Positions 1 to 12,400 of a DNA stretch of 64,000 bases are shown one piece after another. The notes under the pieces are model-generated. The model had not been told where the DNA came from, did no database searches, and saw only the letters and a program-made list of their open reading frames with translations. Source of the stretch: Chlamydomonas sphaeroides (taxonomy: Eukaryota; Chlorophyta; Chlorophyceae; Chlamydomonadales; Chlamydomonadaceae); the NCBI GenBank assembly GCA_001662425.1, contig BDDC01000039.1, positions 46,994 to 110,993 on the forward strand, given 5' to 3'. Made by a program: the position numbers and the translations under genes. Position 1 is the stretch's first letter. Each line of letters opens with the position of its first letter.

Positions 1-1365
1 ACTGCCAGGGCGCTGGGATGCACAGGGCTGACCAGGCTGCGGGGTACTGGCTGCCTGGAGGCCGCGGACGAGCTTTCCACCCCCACGGGTGTCCGCTATA
101 AAAGGACTGACCCGCGCGCCCAACCTTGCTGCCCCTGTTCGCAGGGCTCCTGCTCTGAGTGTGCCGGGCCAAGTTGCCGGGCCAACTTGCCACGCGTCAG
201 CAGGGGCTTCGACTGCTGGGCCAGCGTAGAAGTCATAGAAGGATACCTGCGACGACTGCCAGTACCGGGTACTTGAGGATTATACCGGTTAGTGTCTTTA
301 TGCAGTCGAAGGTGGGTAGCCGTCTAGCCGAGTACTAGGTTGGCGTCCTGCACGGTTAGTGGGGGGCGACGCGGAAGTGCCTACAACGCCAAGTTGCGTG
401 CGCACGCACCTTGGGCGGGCGGGGGCAAACAGCAGCGGGGGCTTTTGCGCTTTTCACGTATGGACCAGCGGGTGCTTGCGACCAGGGTGGTGTGCTCGAC
501 CGTGGCTGCCAGCCGATGTTGACTGCCGTATAGGGGGCGTTGGAGCGCACAGCGCAGCGCCAACGCGCTGGCTTATGCATGCACAGCTGCGTTGGCGTGG
601 ACCAACTGATCTAGACGGCGGCGTGGCCCCTCTTGCGTTCATCATGGTGCAAGCAAGCAAGGGGTGCAATCATCGTTGGACCTCGCCGCCATCAAGCCTG
701 AAGCAGCTCAAGCCTTAGGCTGAGGCCGACTTGGACAGGCAGCGCGTGCCCCAATGTGCTGTCGCTGTTGTTCTAGTGCATGCTCATGGCGCGTTGAGCT
801 GCTCGAGAGGCCGGCGTTGGGTGCGGCGCTCGCAATGGAGAGGCCAGCAAGCAATGCGGTTACCGGTACAGCAAGGCGACTGGCAGGGAGTGCCATAGCC
901 GTCTGCATCCCCTGCCCTTGGCACCAAAAACTCCCCTTCGCCTCCTCGTGAAGAATGAGTGCATCGATCTGAGCGCACCGCGCACACTGCGGTGCACTCA
1001 TGGCACGCTACGGTAACCTCAGGCGGCTACGGCCGCCGCCTCTCTCTGTACTGGCGGCCGCCTTGCTGTACTGGCGGCCACCTCTCTATCTAGTGCTATC
1101 CCACCCAACAGTGAAGTCGCAGCGGCATGCGCCGCCCCAGCTCCGCCATTGGACCGTTCCTCCTGCTCCAGAGCGCCGCTCGGCGCCAGCCAGCCGCAGC
1201 GCATGCCAGCGCAGTGCTTCGTGAGGTCGCGCGCATCCATCGCAATGCGTTGCAGTGCGGTGCCCTTGCCACCGAAACCTGCTGCGGCCCTGCACCCCTA
1301 CGCAATGCCAGTCTCTGCCACACTCCGCTCACGTTTGTACCCAGGCGCTGCGCCCTGCTTCACGC
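1..1365. other. Intergenic / 3' flank of ABCG gene
   Basis: No coding exon could be supported on either strand. Short ORFs here lack the strong G/C third-position bias of the real exons. A TATA-like octamer (TATAAAAG) lies at 97-104 on the plus strand, but no plausible plus-strand gene follows it. The part next to 1366 is probably 3' UTR of the minus-strand ABCG gene. No TGTAA on the minus strand was found here. Confidence 0.5.
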
Positions 1366-4300
1366 TCATCCAAACACGGAGGCCGTGGTCATGCGCCTCT
1401 CCACCTTGTACAGCAGGAGCGCGAAGGTGGCCAGGCGCGTGATAAGGCCCCAACCAAACAGCCAAAGAATGTCCTGTGGGATGGGTACGAAGGCGGTGCG
1501 CGTGAGGCACGAAACAAAAGTGCAAACACGCGACGGCATGACTGCTTCTCTCCGGCCCCCGACGTGGTCTGCAGCTATGGCTCCAACGCCCTCACAGTGC
1601 CTTAGCAGTTCCCGCAACGTCAAGCTCATCGTGTCCCCTGCCCTCCCCTCCTGGCGCACCTCCATGAAGCTGGTCCTGCACATGTCATCGACCACCTTGG
1701 GGTTCTCGTATACCCGGTACAGGAACGCCGCCGTAGCGCTGTTGCTGTTGCCCGAGGTGCTGTTGCTGCCGCCCAGCGTGATGTTGAAGCGCTGCTCCAG
1801 CACGGGCGTGAAGGCGGTGGCCAGGTTCGTGGGTCCCAGGCCGCCGTCAAAGCCCTTGAGGTGGTGGTGCATGTCGCAGAAGCCCAGCTGGCTCATGGCG
1901 CCCGCGGTCAGGAACACAAGCGCGTTGGGCGTGGGCGTTGCGGTGGCGATGAACACAGCCTCCACCGCCCACCTGCGGGCGGGGAGGCAAGGGAGGTGAG
2001 GGGGCGCAGGTGGGTGAGGTGCTGGCGTCGAGCTGCCTTGCAAGCAGGGGACGAGCGCGAGAGCTCGTCGTATGGGGTTGGGATCGCACGCAACGGCCGT
2101 CGTACAGCAGCCATGCCGTGCACACCTGGTGTACGACATGTACTGCAGCCCCGTCAGCAGGGGGTTGCCGTCGGCGGACGCGACCGAGGGGTTGATGCCG
2201 TTGAGGATGCCGCCGAAGATGAGCGTCACGCACAGGCCGCCCAGCAGCGCGTTGTTGGACTCCAGCAGCACACTGAACAGGTAGCCCACGCCAAAGCCCC
2301 ACCTGAGGCAGACACGTGTGCGACGACCGGGCAGCAGGTCAGGGCCGGGCCCATCGCATACGCCTAGGCGGACGTGGCACTGCTGCCGGACGGTGGTGGT
2401 TGTGTCCCCATGTTACAGCCACCGCTGGCTCCTGCCCATGCCTCTGCCCCGCTGCCCCGCTGCGCTGCCGGCCCCAGGCCCAAGCGCCCTACCAGGCCAC
2501 GAAGAAGAGCACCAGGTAGTAGAACTCGAAGGGCGTGTCGAACACGGTCATGGCGTAGTAGAAGCCCAGGTAGAGCGCGGGGTAGAGGCCTTGCAGGATG
2601 AGGTCCCAGCCGATGCGGCCCAGCATCCAGGACATGACCGAGAGGCCGGCCTGGGGCGGAAGGCGAGGAGGCGCATGGGCAGGGAGGGCATGGAGAGGCG
2701 GGAGGTTGGGAGACGGGAAGGATGCCAAGGCGTGGGTGGCTGCGGTGGAGCCTGGGGGAGGCCGGGCGAGCGGGGCGGGAGGGCGGGATCGGGGCGCGCG
2801 CACCTGCGCCTCGCGTGTGAGGTAGATGAGCTGCTCTTGGCCGAAGGTGCGCAGGCCCGTGACGAGGCTGGTGAGCGCAAAGGCCAGGATGACGAGGATG
2901 CTGGTCTCGGGCACCTTGGTGATGGACGACGTGTGGCCCTGGCGGACGCAGCACGGGGGCGGAGGGCGGCGGCACATGCGCCGCGGAGGCAGGCGCCGCG
3001 CACCGGTCAGGTCTCGCTGCGCTGGGGCACCAGCGTGCCCCTGCCCCCGCGCCTCGTGCCCCCCTGGCCCTTCCCCCACCTACCTGGATGGCGCCCATGA
3101 TGAGGCCCAGCATGATGACCAGCGACACGTCCAGCAGTGCGTAGGCGCGCTCGTTGAGGAACTTGGTGGCGGAGCGGCGCCACACGATGAGCACCTGGCG
3201 GCCCACGCTGGGCAGCTCGCGGCCGCCTCGCTTGTGGCCCAGCAGTGAGGCCACAAAGTGGCGGAAGCGCAGCGCTGCGGGCGGGGCATGGGGCGCATGG
3301 CGCGGGGTGAGCGGGGCCGGGGCAGGGTGGCGGCAGGGTAGCGCATGGCATGGCATGGGGCGGGGCGGGGGCGGGGGGCCAGGCTGCGGGCTGGAAGGGT
3401 GCCGGCCGCGCCTGCTGCGCGGGCACTCACACAGCCACTGCCACAGCATGCTGCCGTAGAAGGAGACGTAGTACGAGAGCAGCACGCAGCAGGGGATGCT
3501 CTTCTCCTCGCCCTCCGAGCTGCTGCCGTCCTCCGGCTTGCCGCCCTTGTCCGGCGACCGCTCCTCCTCCTCGCCCTCCGTGCCGGAGTAGTCCTCCGGC
3601 TCGCGGGGAGCGCTGACGTGCCCGTCCAGCAGGGCGGCGTCCGAGACGGCGTGCGACGCGTCGGGCGCAAACCGCACCGACGCCACGCCGCCGCCATGCG
3701 CGGCCGAGCCGGCGCCGGCCGCGCTGTCGGCGCGGCTGCCCACGCCGAGCAGCGGCGTGCGCGGCGTGTGGTGGCCGCCGCTGGGCGCTTCCCCGCGCGG
3801 CGAGCGAGACGACGGCAGCGGGGCGCCCAGGCGGGAGGTGCCGCCCCTGCCAGAGTCCGTCACTTGGATGCCACCGGCTGCTGCGACAGCGGTGGAGCCG
3901 CTCGCCGCGTACCCCAGCGCCGGCCCGTGGCCGCTGTCGTGGCCGGCCCCCGACATGGAGGCTGCTGCGGCCAGCTCAGGCGCCTCGAGCGCAATCTGCG
4001 GTCGGGGTGCAGGGCGGGTACACGGCGGGTACGTGTCACAGGAGGTCTGGCGCTACCACCCATCAGCGGTTAACGCACCCTCCATGAGGCGCACGCGCAA
4101 TCCGGCGCGCCCACCAGCCTGCCCCCGGCAGGGCCTGTGGCGCCGCCCACCTGGTCGGGGTTGAGGATGTACGACTGCCGCCGCTGGCGCCCCGCGCGTC
4201 CCGCCGCCGCCGCCGCGCGCATCGCCTCCTGCTCCTGCTGCTTGAGCAGCGCCGGGTCGGTGTTCTTCTCCGCACGCAGCCGCGCCAGCACCGTCTGCAG

Positions 4301-6321
4301 CGACTCCTTGTCGGGCCGCCCCACGGCCGCCATCTGCGCCGCAAACACGCCGCCAGGCGCAAACAGCGCCGCGTTGGGGGTGGGCGCGCCCATGTCGCTC
4401 TCGCCGTCGCCGCCGTCGCCGCCGTCCACGTGCAGGTGGCGCTGCTGCCGCCGCCGCGCGGCCGCGTGCTGGCCCGCGGTGATGGAGCCCATGCGGCCCG
4501 TGGCCGTGATCGAGCCCACGCGGCCGCCGCCAATTACCATGACGCCCGGCGCGCGCATGGCGCCGGCGGTGATGGACCCCACGCGCGTCGCGCCGGCGGT
4601 AATGGAGCCGACCCGGCCGTGGCCGGCGGTGATGGAACCCATGCGGCCGTGGCCGGCCGTCATGGAGCCGACGCCCCCGCCGGGGCGGCCGGCGGCGCCG
4701 CCGATCAGGTGCGCCGGCAGCCCGCTCAGGGAGCTGCGCCGGCCGGGGCCGCCGGTGATGGACGCGATGCGGTTGGCGTTGAGAATGATGGCGGCGGCCT
4801 GCGACGGCTCCAGGCCGCCAGGGGCGGCCACGGTGCCGGACCGGCGCGGCTGGTGCGACCGGTTGGCGGTGCTGTCGGCCCGCAGAGAGCCAGCGCCGCT
4901 GACGCTGCCCGAGCCTGCGGCCGCTAGGTGCGCGGGCATGGGCGCGCCAGACGTGCTGTGCCCCCGGCTGCCGGCCTTGCTGCCGCGGCTCGTGACGCTG
5001 GCGCCGCGACCCGTGACGCTGGTGCCGCGGCCGGTGATGGACTTGTTGACGCGGCCGGAGCGCACGTGGCCGATCTCGCTGTCAGACACGTCCGTGCTCA
5101 CGCGGCCGCCCGGCGTGAGCAGCACGTGCAGGCGGCGGTGGCGCGCCGCCACAGAGCCTTCGCGCCGCGCTACCGAGCCGCCGCTGCCCTCCACGCCCGA
5201 GCCGTCGACGCCGCCGCCGACAGACGCCGCCGGCCCGGCCATCGAGCCGGCGGACGCTGACGGCAGCCGCGCCGCCGACGGCGCCGGGAGCCCCATCATC
5301 CGCGCGAGCTCGCGCTCTCGCGCTGGGTCCAGCCGGGCGGCGGGTGGTACGTGGTAGGCACCCCCATCGCCGGCATCAGCTGCCGCTGCCGCCGCTGCCG
5401 CCATGCTGGCCATCTCGCTCATCTCAACCTCGCCGCCGCCACCGCCGTAGCCCAGGGCGCCGGTGCCCGCTGCGCTCATGCGCGAGGGCAGCCCCAGGCC
5501 GCTGGCGCGCCGCGCACGCGGCGGACGGGGCCCGGGGCCGAGCCCTCCCGGCCCACCGGCGTGGCCGCGGTTGCCGGACAGGTGGCTCGCCATGAGCCCC
5601 AGCGGCACGCCGCTGGACTGCGCCGCCATGCCCCCGAGCAGCGGCGCCGTCAGGTCGCCGCCGCCGGCAGCCACGCTGAATGAGCCGCCCGAGCGCACCG
5701 CGCCGGCGATGCGCAGCCCGGCAGGCCCCATCGCTCCGCGCGGGCCTGCGCGCGGGTTGTAGCTCACGCTTCCGCCGCTGGGCCGCACCATGCCGCCGGC
5801 GCCGCTGTCCCCGGCCGCCAAGCCGGCCGCAAAGGGCGACGCAAACGGCGTGGCCTCCTGGCCGAGCGCCGCAGCCGCCGCGGCGTCCGGCACCAGCATG
5901 GTCTGTCCTCCCGTCACGACGTCCTCGAAGCGCGCGCCGGAGCCCACGCTGCCGGCTATGCCGGCGTCGAGGGCGGCGCCGTCGCCGCCCAGGACGGGCG
6001 GCTTGAGGAACATGACGCTGTGCTGCATAGCAGCAACCGACTGGTGCCGCAGTGCCTGCGCCAGCGCGATGGGGTTGGCCACGCCGGCGGCCTTGGCGGC
6101 CTTGGCTGCGTGGTACTTCATGGTGATGGACTGGTTCTTGTTTCGGAAGAACTCGCGCATCTCGGCCCACCGCTCCGCCAGCTTCTTGCGCCGCGCAGGC
6201 GAGGTCAGGTCCTCCGGCTCCGACTTGAGCCAGCGCACGTCGCGGAGCACCTGCGGGTGGAGCAGGGCGGACGTCAGGGATGGGGGGTAGAAGGGCAAGT
6301 CAGGCGGACAGGCGGACAGGC

Positions 6322-6395
<74 letters not shown>

Positions 6396-6399
6396 CCGG

Positions 6400-6466
<67 letters not shown>

Positions 6467-9400
6467 CCGGCAGGCAGGCAGGCGCGCTTGCGCAGGCCGC
6501 ACCTGCTGCACACGGCGCCGCTGCTCTGCGCGCTCGGCCTGGGGCAGGTGCCGCAGGCCGCGGAAGCGCCGGCGGTGCGGTGGCAGGCGCGCCTCCTTGA
6601 GCTTCATCTTGATCTCCTCCAGGAACTCGTCGCGGCTCACCGACGAGTGTTTCTGCAGGCAGCGGCAATGGACAGGAGCAGCCACGGTCATCGGAGCAGC
6701 ACGACAGTCCAGATCCCGGCAGGCACTGCACCTAGCTCCGGCTGTGGCGCCGGCAGCCTGACGCACGACACCACCGGCCTGGCCCGCTGCGCAGGCGACA
6801 GCTGCCGCCAGCACTCACGTCCAGCTCAAACTGCATGACTGTCTCCTGCACAAACTGCTCGAAGCGGCGCTGTGGCAGCAGCTTGCGCAGCGAGGCGAAG
6901 AAGTACAGGAACTCGTCGTACGACAGCTCCTTGTTGCCGCCCACGTCGAGAAGGTCGAAGTTGTCCTGGATGGCCTGTCGTACGGGGCATGGGGTGTCGT
7001 ACGGAGCCGACAGTCAGACGGGAGGCATGGAGCGTCACCAATGCCAGCAGCTCAGCAGCGCTCGTCCTGACCCATGGCGGCCGCAGCTATGGGTACGTCT
7101 CGTCTCGGCCGGCGACCTTGCTGTGCCTCACCTGCAGGTCCTTTGGCCGCCACGGCAGCACCTTGGTCAGATGCGTCACACGCGGCTTCTCGGCAAAGAC
7201 GCGTTGCGCCCTGCGGCAGCAGCAGACCGGCAAAGCACAACACCCGTCAGCACCGTCCACTAACGTGCTCTGCCCAAGAGCTGCAATCCCCTCCTCGCAA
7301 CCTTGCCCTAGCCGCCCAGCCACGACGACATGCCCTCAGGCTGCCGCCCCGCTTCCCACGCCATCGTTCCCCGCTCACTTCTCCTCCAGCTCCGACTCGT
7401 CGTCGTCTTTGAGCATAGGCACCTCGGCGCCCAGCAGCGCCGCCGCCGCCTCCACAAAGCCCGTGTCCGTAGCGCCGCTCGTCACGTTGACGCCGCCGGC
7501 GCTGAGGTTGGCCGCGGCCCCGTGCGCCTGCGTGTGGCTGCCGCCCGAGCGCTGCACGTCCATGCGCCGCATCGACTGCCGGTAGCTGCAGGGCCAGGCA
7601 CGGACCAAAGCACGGACACGGCGTCAACATTCCGGCGGGTGGCCGCGTCCGCGCACTGCTGACTACTGGTAGGCAGCCCAGGCCAGACCAGCCCAGGCCC
7701 CGCTGTACCTCGCCCAACCTCGCAGAGCCCCCCACGTCCCCGGCGGCAGCACAGCCGCGGCCCTACTCACGCGTTCAGCAGCGCGCGGCCGGGGTGCTCC
7801 TCTGCCGCCTCCCGCTCGCCGCCCTTGGCCTCTGCGCGCTCCAGCTCCTTCTCGCGCTCCTTGTCCTTCGCGGCCTCTCGCGCGATCCGCAGGATGTCCA
7901 TGCCAGACTGCTTGGGGCCGGGCTTGCCCTTGAGCCCCTCGCCCTTGGCCTCGCCGCCCAGCCCCGCTACGCTGCTGCGCCCCTCGCCGAGCTTTTTGAT
8001 GTTGCCGGCGCCCTTGGCCTCGCCGGCACCCGTCGCGGCGCCACCCTCGGTGCCACCCTTGGCCTCCCCATGCGCATACCCCTGCGGGTGCGCCAAACGG
8101 TCGGCTTCGCCGTCGGCCGCGGGCTCGCCGGAAGGCTGCTGGTGGCCGGCTCCTGGAAGCGCTAGCGACTTGCGGCTCGGCGCGTGTGCGATGGTCTTCC
8201 GGGCTTCCCGCACCGCCCCCGGCCCACGCCGCTGCTGCACGTCGCGCGCGAGCTTGAGGCTGTGGGCAAGCAGGACCGCACACGGGGCGACGCAACATGT
8301 CAAGCGTCAGGGTTCTAGAACGCCCATCCTGGGTTTTATTTGTTGCGGCCGGCACGCACGGCCTCATGCATGCGCCATTCCCTCCACAGCCCGTGCAGCG
8401 CATCCCCACCGCTGAATCCCAGGAACCCCAGTGCGGAACTCACATCTCGGCCATCGACATCTTCTGCGGGTTGACCGCCGACGCCGCCGGCGCGCGCTTG
8501 GCCACCTGCTCGCCCGGCGCCGCCGTCGGCGCCGCGCCGCCCGGGCCCGCGCCGCCGCCGGAGCGCTGCTCCTTGCCGGGGGCACCCCCCGGGGCGTCCC
8601 CTCCATGGCTGTTGCGCATCTCCTTGTCCCGCTGAGCGCGCTCTAGCTGCACCGCGGCCACGTCCCAGAAGGACACCTTGGCCCCGCCCGCCGTGTGCCC
8701 GTGCGCCGAGGTGCGCGCGTGCGCGGCCCGGTTGACGGCGGCCGGGCCCACGTTGGTGGTCGAGCCGCGCCGCGGCGTGACGCCCGATGTGACCGAGTGG
8801 CTGCGCGAGGCCACGGCATCGCCCGACATGCGGCGGCGCGAGGGGCTGCCGCTGCCGCCCTGCTGCGCGTTCTGCACCGCCTGGTGCCTGCCGTGCAGCA
8901 CCACGGCCGACACGTTGATGCGCTGCCAGCGCGCCTGCGCCTCGGCGTTGCTGCAGGGCGGCCGCAGGCGCGGCGGCGGCACACGGAGCGGAGGGCCGAG
9001 GGGGCCGGCGTGAGGTCTGGAGCACGAAACGGGTGGTGTACAACGCCCGGGCCGTGCGAGAGCCCGCGACCCCGGCCAGGGCCGTTGCACCCGCACTCAC
9101 CCTGGGTTGCTGTCTGGCGCAATCTCCGGCTGCCGGGCCGCGAAGCGCCCCCACGACACGGAGCGGTGCGGCGGGCGCATCGCTAGCACCGCTGGCAGCC
9201 GCGCCCGCACGATCGCCCAGAGCGCGCGGGAGCGAGCGCTGGCCTCCGCCTGCCCCTCCGCGCCGGCACGCGACGCCGCCGAGGCGCGGCCTGCGCTGCG
9301 CCGTTGCGCGGCCAGCTCCACGTGCACCTGCTGCGGGCGGCGTGCGGACAGCGGCGAGGAGGTGACGCATGAGGGCGGCGGAGCAGACGCAAACAGCTTG

Positions 9401-12400
9401 GAAAAGCCCCCACAAACACATGCCCACTGCCAAAACTGCTACGTGACGCGCCCCCGACCGCGCAGGCAAGGAGCGCCCCTGCTTACAATCGCGCGCTCCT
9501 CGGCCGCCTTCTCCGCGTCGATCGCCGCCACCGCGGCGGCCGCCGCGGCGCCCAGGTCCACTGACACGTTGCTGGTGTTGCGGCCCACCGCGCGCCGGCC
9601 CATGGACATCTTGCCGGCGCCCGCCAGCACCTCGCGCCCGCGGGAGCTGGCTGCGCCCGCCAGCGTCGACACGCCCGCCTCCTTGAGGCTCTCCACCTTT
9701 TCCAGGAAGCGCCGGCTGGCAGGCACGTCGGCGCCGGACGGCTTGGCCGAGATGCCGGCACGCAACGAGTCCACTTTGTTCAGGTTGCGCCCAGAGGGCC
9801 CCGCGATGGGCAGCGGATTGGGCGCAGGCGCAGGTGTAGTCGCGGGCGCGGGCGAAAAGGCGTACGAGGACGGCCCCGCGGCGGCGGCCGCGCCGTCCTC
9901 CTCTCGGGTGCTCTCGTCACCGACTGCCAGCGTCGCCGGCGCGCGCGCGGCGTCGTCGGCTGCGCCGGCTGCGGCAGCTGGGCGGGCGGGGTGGGGTTTA
10001 CCGGACGTGTCCACGCTGCTCATAGTCGTCAGGGCCGCCGACTGCTGGGCGCCGAGCCCAGGGGCTCCGCCCAGCGACGACGCCGGCGGCAGCCGAGGCG
10101 ACAGCGCCGCGCCGCCGGCGCCGCCCTGCGGCGAGCCCACCGACCCCAGCGACGGCAGGAAGGCCAGCGGTGTGCTGTGCGCTATGCCCATGCTGCCAGT
10201 GCGGTCTGGCGCGAAGCGGCTGCGCTGGTGCGTGATGCTGCCGTGGTCCAGCGTGGCGCGCGTCAGCGCGGCCTGGCTCAGCGGCGCGCTGGCGTGGCCG
10301 CCCGAGGCCATAGACACCTGCGAGCTGGAGCGCGATGCGGCCACGGCCGCCGCGACGGTCGCAACGAAGGCGTCGCCGCCGCTGGCGACGCGCTGCGCGA
10401 CCTCCGCCGACGGCGGCTGCACGCGGCGCCCGTGCGCCCTCTGCTGCGAGTGCTGGCTCTGGAAGGAGTGGTGGCTGTACTGGGAGTTCTGGTACGGCGG
10501 CTGGAACGAGCCGTGGCCGCGGTGGATGCCGAGGTCGTCGTAGCCGTCCGTGTTGTACTCGTACTCTGTGTGCGACTCCTCGGCCTCGCTGGCGCCGTAC
10601 TGCCCGCGGCGGGGCATCGAGCGCCCCTCGTACGCCGCTCCGAACTGCCGGGGCAAGGCAGCGGGCAAGTGTGCGCGTGCTCGCATGAGCTCTTGGCGGG
10701 GCCTCGGCAGCGCGGTTCCCGGGTTGGCTTGGCGGCGGCGTCCCTCGGTAGCCGACCCCCGTGCCGCTCTGCGGCCCCAAAACTCACCCCGCCGCGCCCA
10801 CCCCAGCCGCCCTCATCATAGTCGTCCTCCTCGCCCTCGTCCTCCTCGTCCTCGTCGTCGCCATCGTGACGCGGGCCATAGCCATAGTTGTCCTCGTAGC
10901 CGTACTCGTCCTCGTCCCATTCGGTGCCGAACGACGGGTTGGTCAGCTTCTCAATGAGCCACATGCGGCCCACCTCCTGCCACACCGTGAACAGCTCGTT
11001 GGGCACAAAGTCCTCATCGTTGTCACGCCACACGGCGCCAGAAATGACGTCCAGGTAGAAGTCTGGGCGGCGAGGCAGGCGATGAGGGGGCGGGCAAGGG
11101 GCCAACGTGCAGGGTTGGGCTCATGATTGACAGCGCCCACGCGCGCGCATCACGCCGCTGGCGACGAGAACCATACGCGGGGGCCGGCCGGGCATGTGAA
11201 AGCGATGGACGCACCCGCTCGGTTCTCCTTCTTGGGCGGCTTGAAGCCCAGGAAGTTGAAGTAGGCCTCCGCCAAGTTGACGGGCCCCAGGAACACGGTG
11301 CGGCCGCCTACGCCCAGCAACAGCACCGAGTCGAACATCTGGAAGATCGAGTAGCGCGGCTGGTGGATGACCACCATGACGTTCATGCCCGCCTGCGGTG
11401 CGTGATCGCGGAGGACCACACGGCACAGTTTCCGTGACAGGTGCGAGGGAGGCACACGGCAGTGCGTTGCGCTGCGGCCCTGCTGCTGCTGCGCCGGCTG
11501 CAGCGGCAGCCCCAGCCGCCCCGGGGCCTCACGTCTGCCATCTGCTTAAGCGCCAGCACCACGTCGTGCGACACGGCCGCGTCCAGTCCACTGGTGGGCT
11601 CATCCAGCATCAGCATGCTGGGCTTGGCGACCAGCTCCAGCCCAATGTTGAGGCGCTGCATAAGCGAATGAGAGCAGCGGAGGGAACGAAAGCGAAATGG
11701 ATGGGCAGGCGGCGCGCGGCGTCAGGTACGGCGCCGGGCCGGCACAAGGCTTGGCAAGCGTCTGGGCTGGCGCCGCCCCCCGCTGTCCGCACCTTGCGCT
11801 GGCCGCCCGATAGGCCCTTGCGGCCCACGTTGCCCACAATGTCGTGCTGCACGTGCGCCATGCCCAGCATGGACAACACGCCGCGGACCACGGTCTCGCG
11901 CTCGGCGCGCGGCGTGCCGCCCGGCAGGCGCAGCGCAGCCGCGTAGAAGAGGTTCTCGCGCACACTCATGGTGTCGTGGACCACATCGTCCTGCGGCACG
12001 AAGCCCGTCAGGTAGCTGCGCGAGGAAAGGACCGGAGGAGGTGGGGAGGGCCAGGGAGCGGCACCGGTCAGCGCAGAGCGGCAGGACGCTACGTGGCCGC
12101 CGGCCAGCGCAGCCCGCGCATGGCTGGAAAGGGAGGTGGCGCCGTGCCCGTAGCGGCGTGTCCCAGCTCGTCGCACCGGATCTCCTCGAACGTGCACGGC
12201 TCGCCGAGCTCGTCGTCGTTGTCCTCGCACTTCCACACGCGCACGGTGCCGGTGATGGTGCCGCCCGAGGCCTTGCCGATGAGCGCGGTGATGAAGGAGC
12301 TCTTGCCGCTGCCGCTGGGGCCCATGATGGCGTGCAGGTGCGAGTGCGGAAAGTCGCCCGACACGTGGTCCAGGATGCGACGGCCGCCCTTGACGTGCAG

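Noticed and set aside
97..104. TATA box of a plus-strand gene
   Set aside because: The octamer is good, but no coding exon with the typical codon bias follows within the next kilobase.
6300..6483. Possible CRISPR-like or protein repeat array
   Set aside because: It is a plain (CAGG)n tetranucleotide run in an intron. No spacers exist, and peptides from it are repeat artefacts.
2318..6838. Long plus-strand ORFs (up to about 400 codons) opposite the ABCG exons
   Set aside because: They mirror exons on the other strand, are Arg/Ala/Pro-rich, and lack recognisable motifs. GC-rich DNA with few stops creates such shadows.
9107..10543. 478-codon plus-strand ORF
   Set aside because: It lies across minus-strand ABCG exons 13-14, which chain in phase with the rest of the gene. 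The plus frame crosses their introns and has no domain.
4070..11062. Splitting the ABCG gene into separate transporter and EF-hand genes
   Set aside because: Every exon junction from 11062 to 3431 is phase-compatible, no internal stop or promoter signal is evident, and the NBD and TMD need each other. One gene is the simpler reading.
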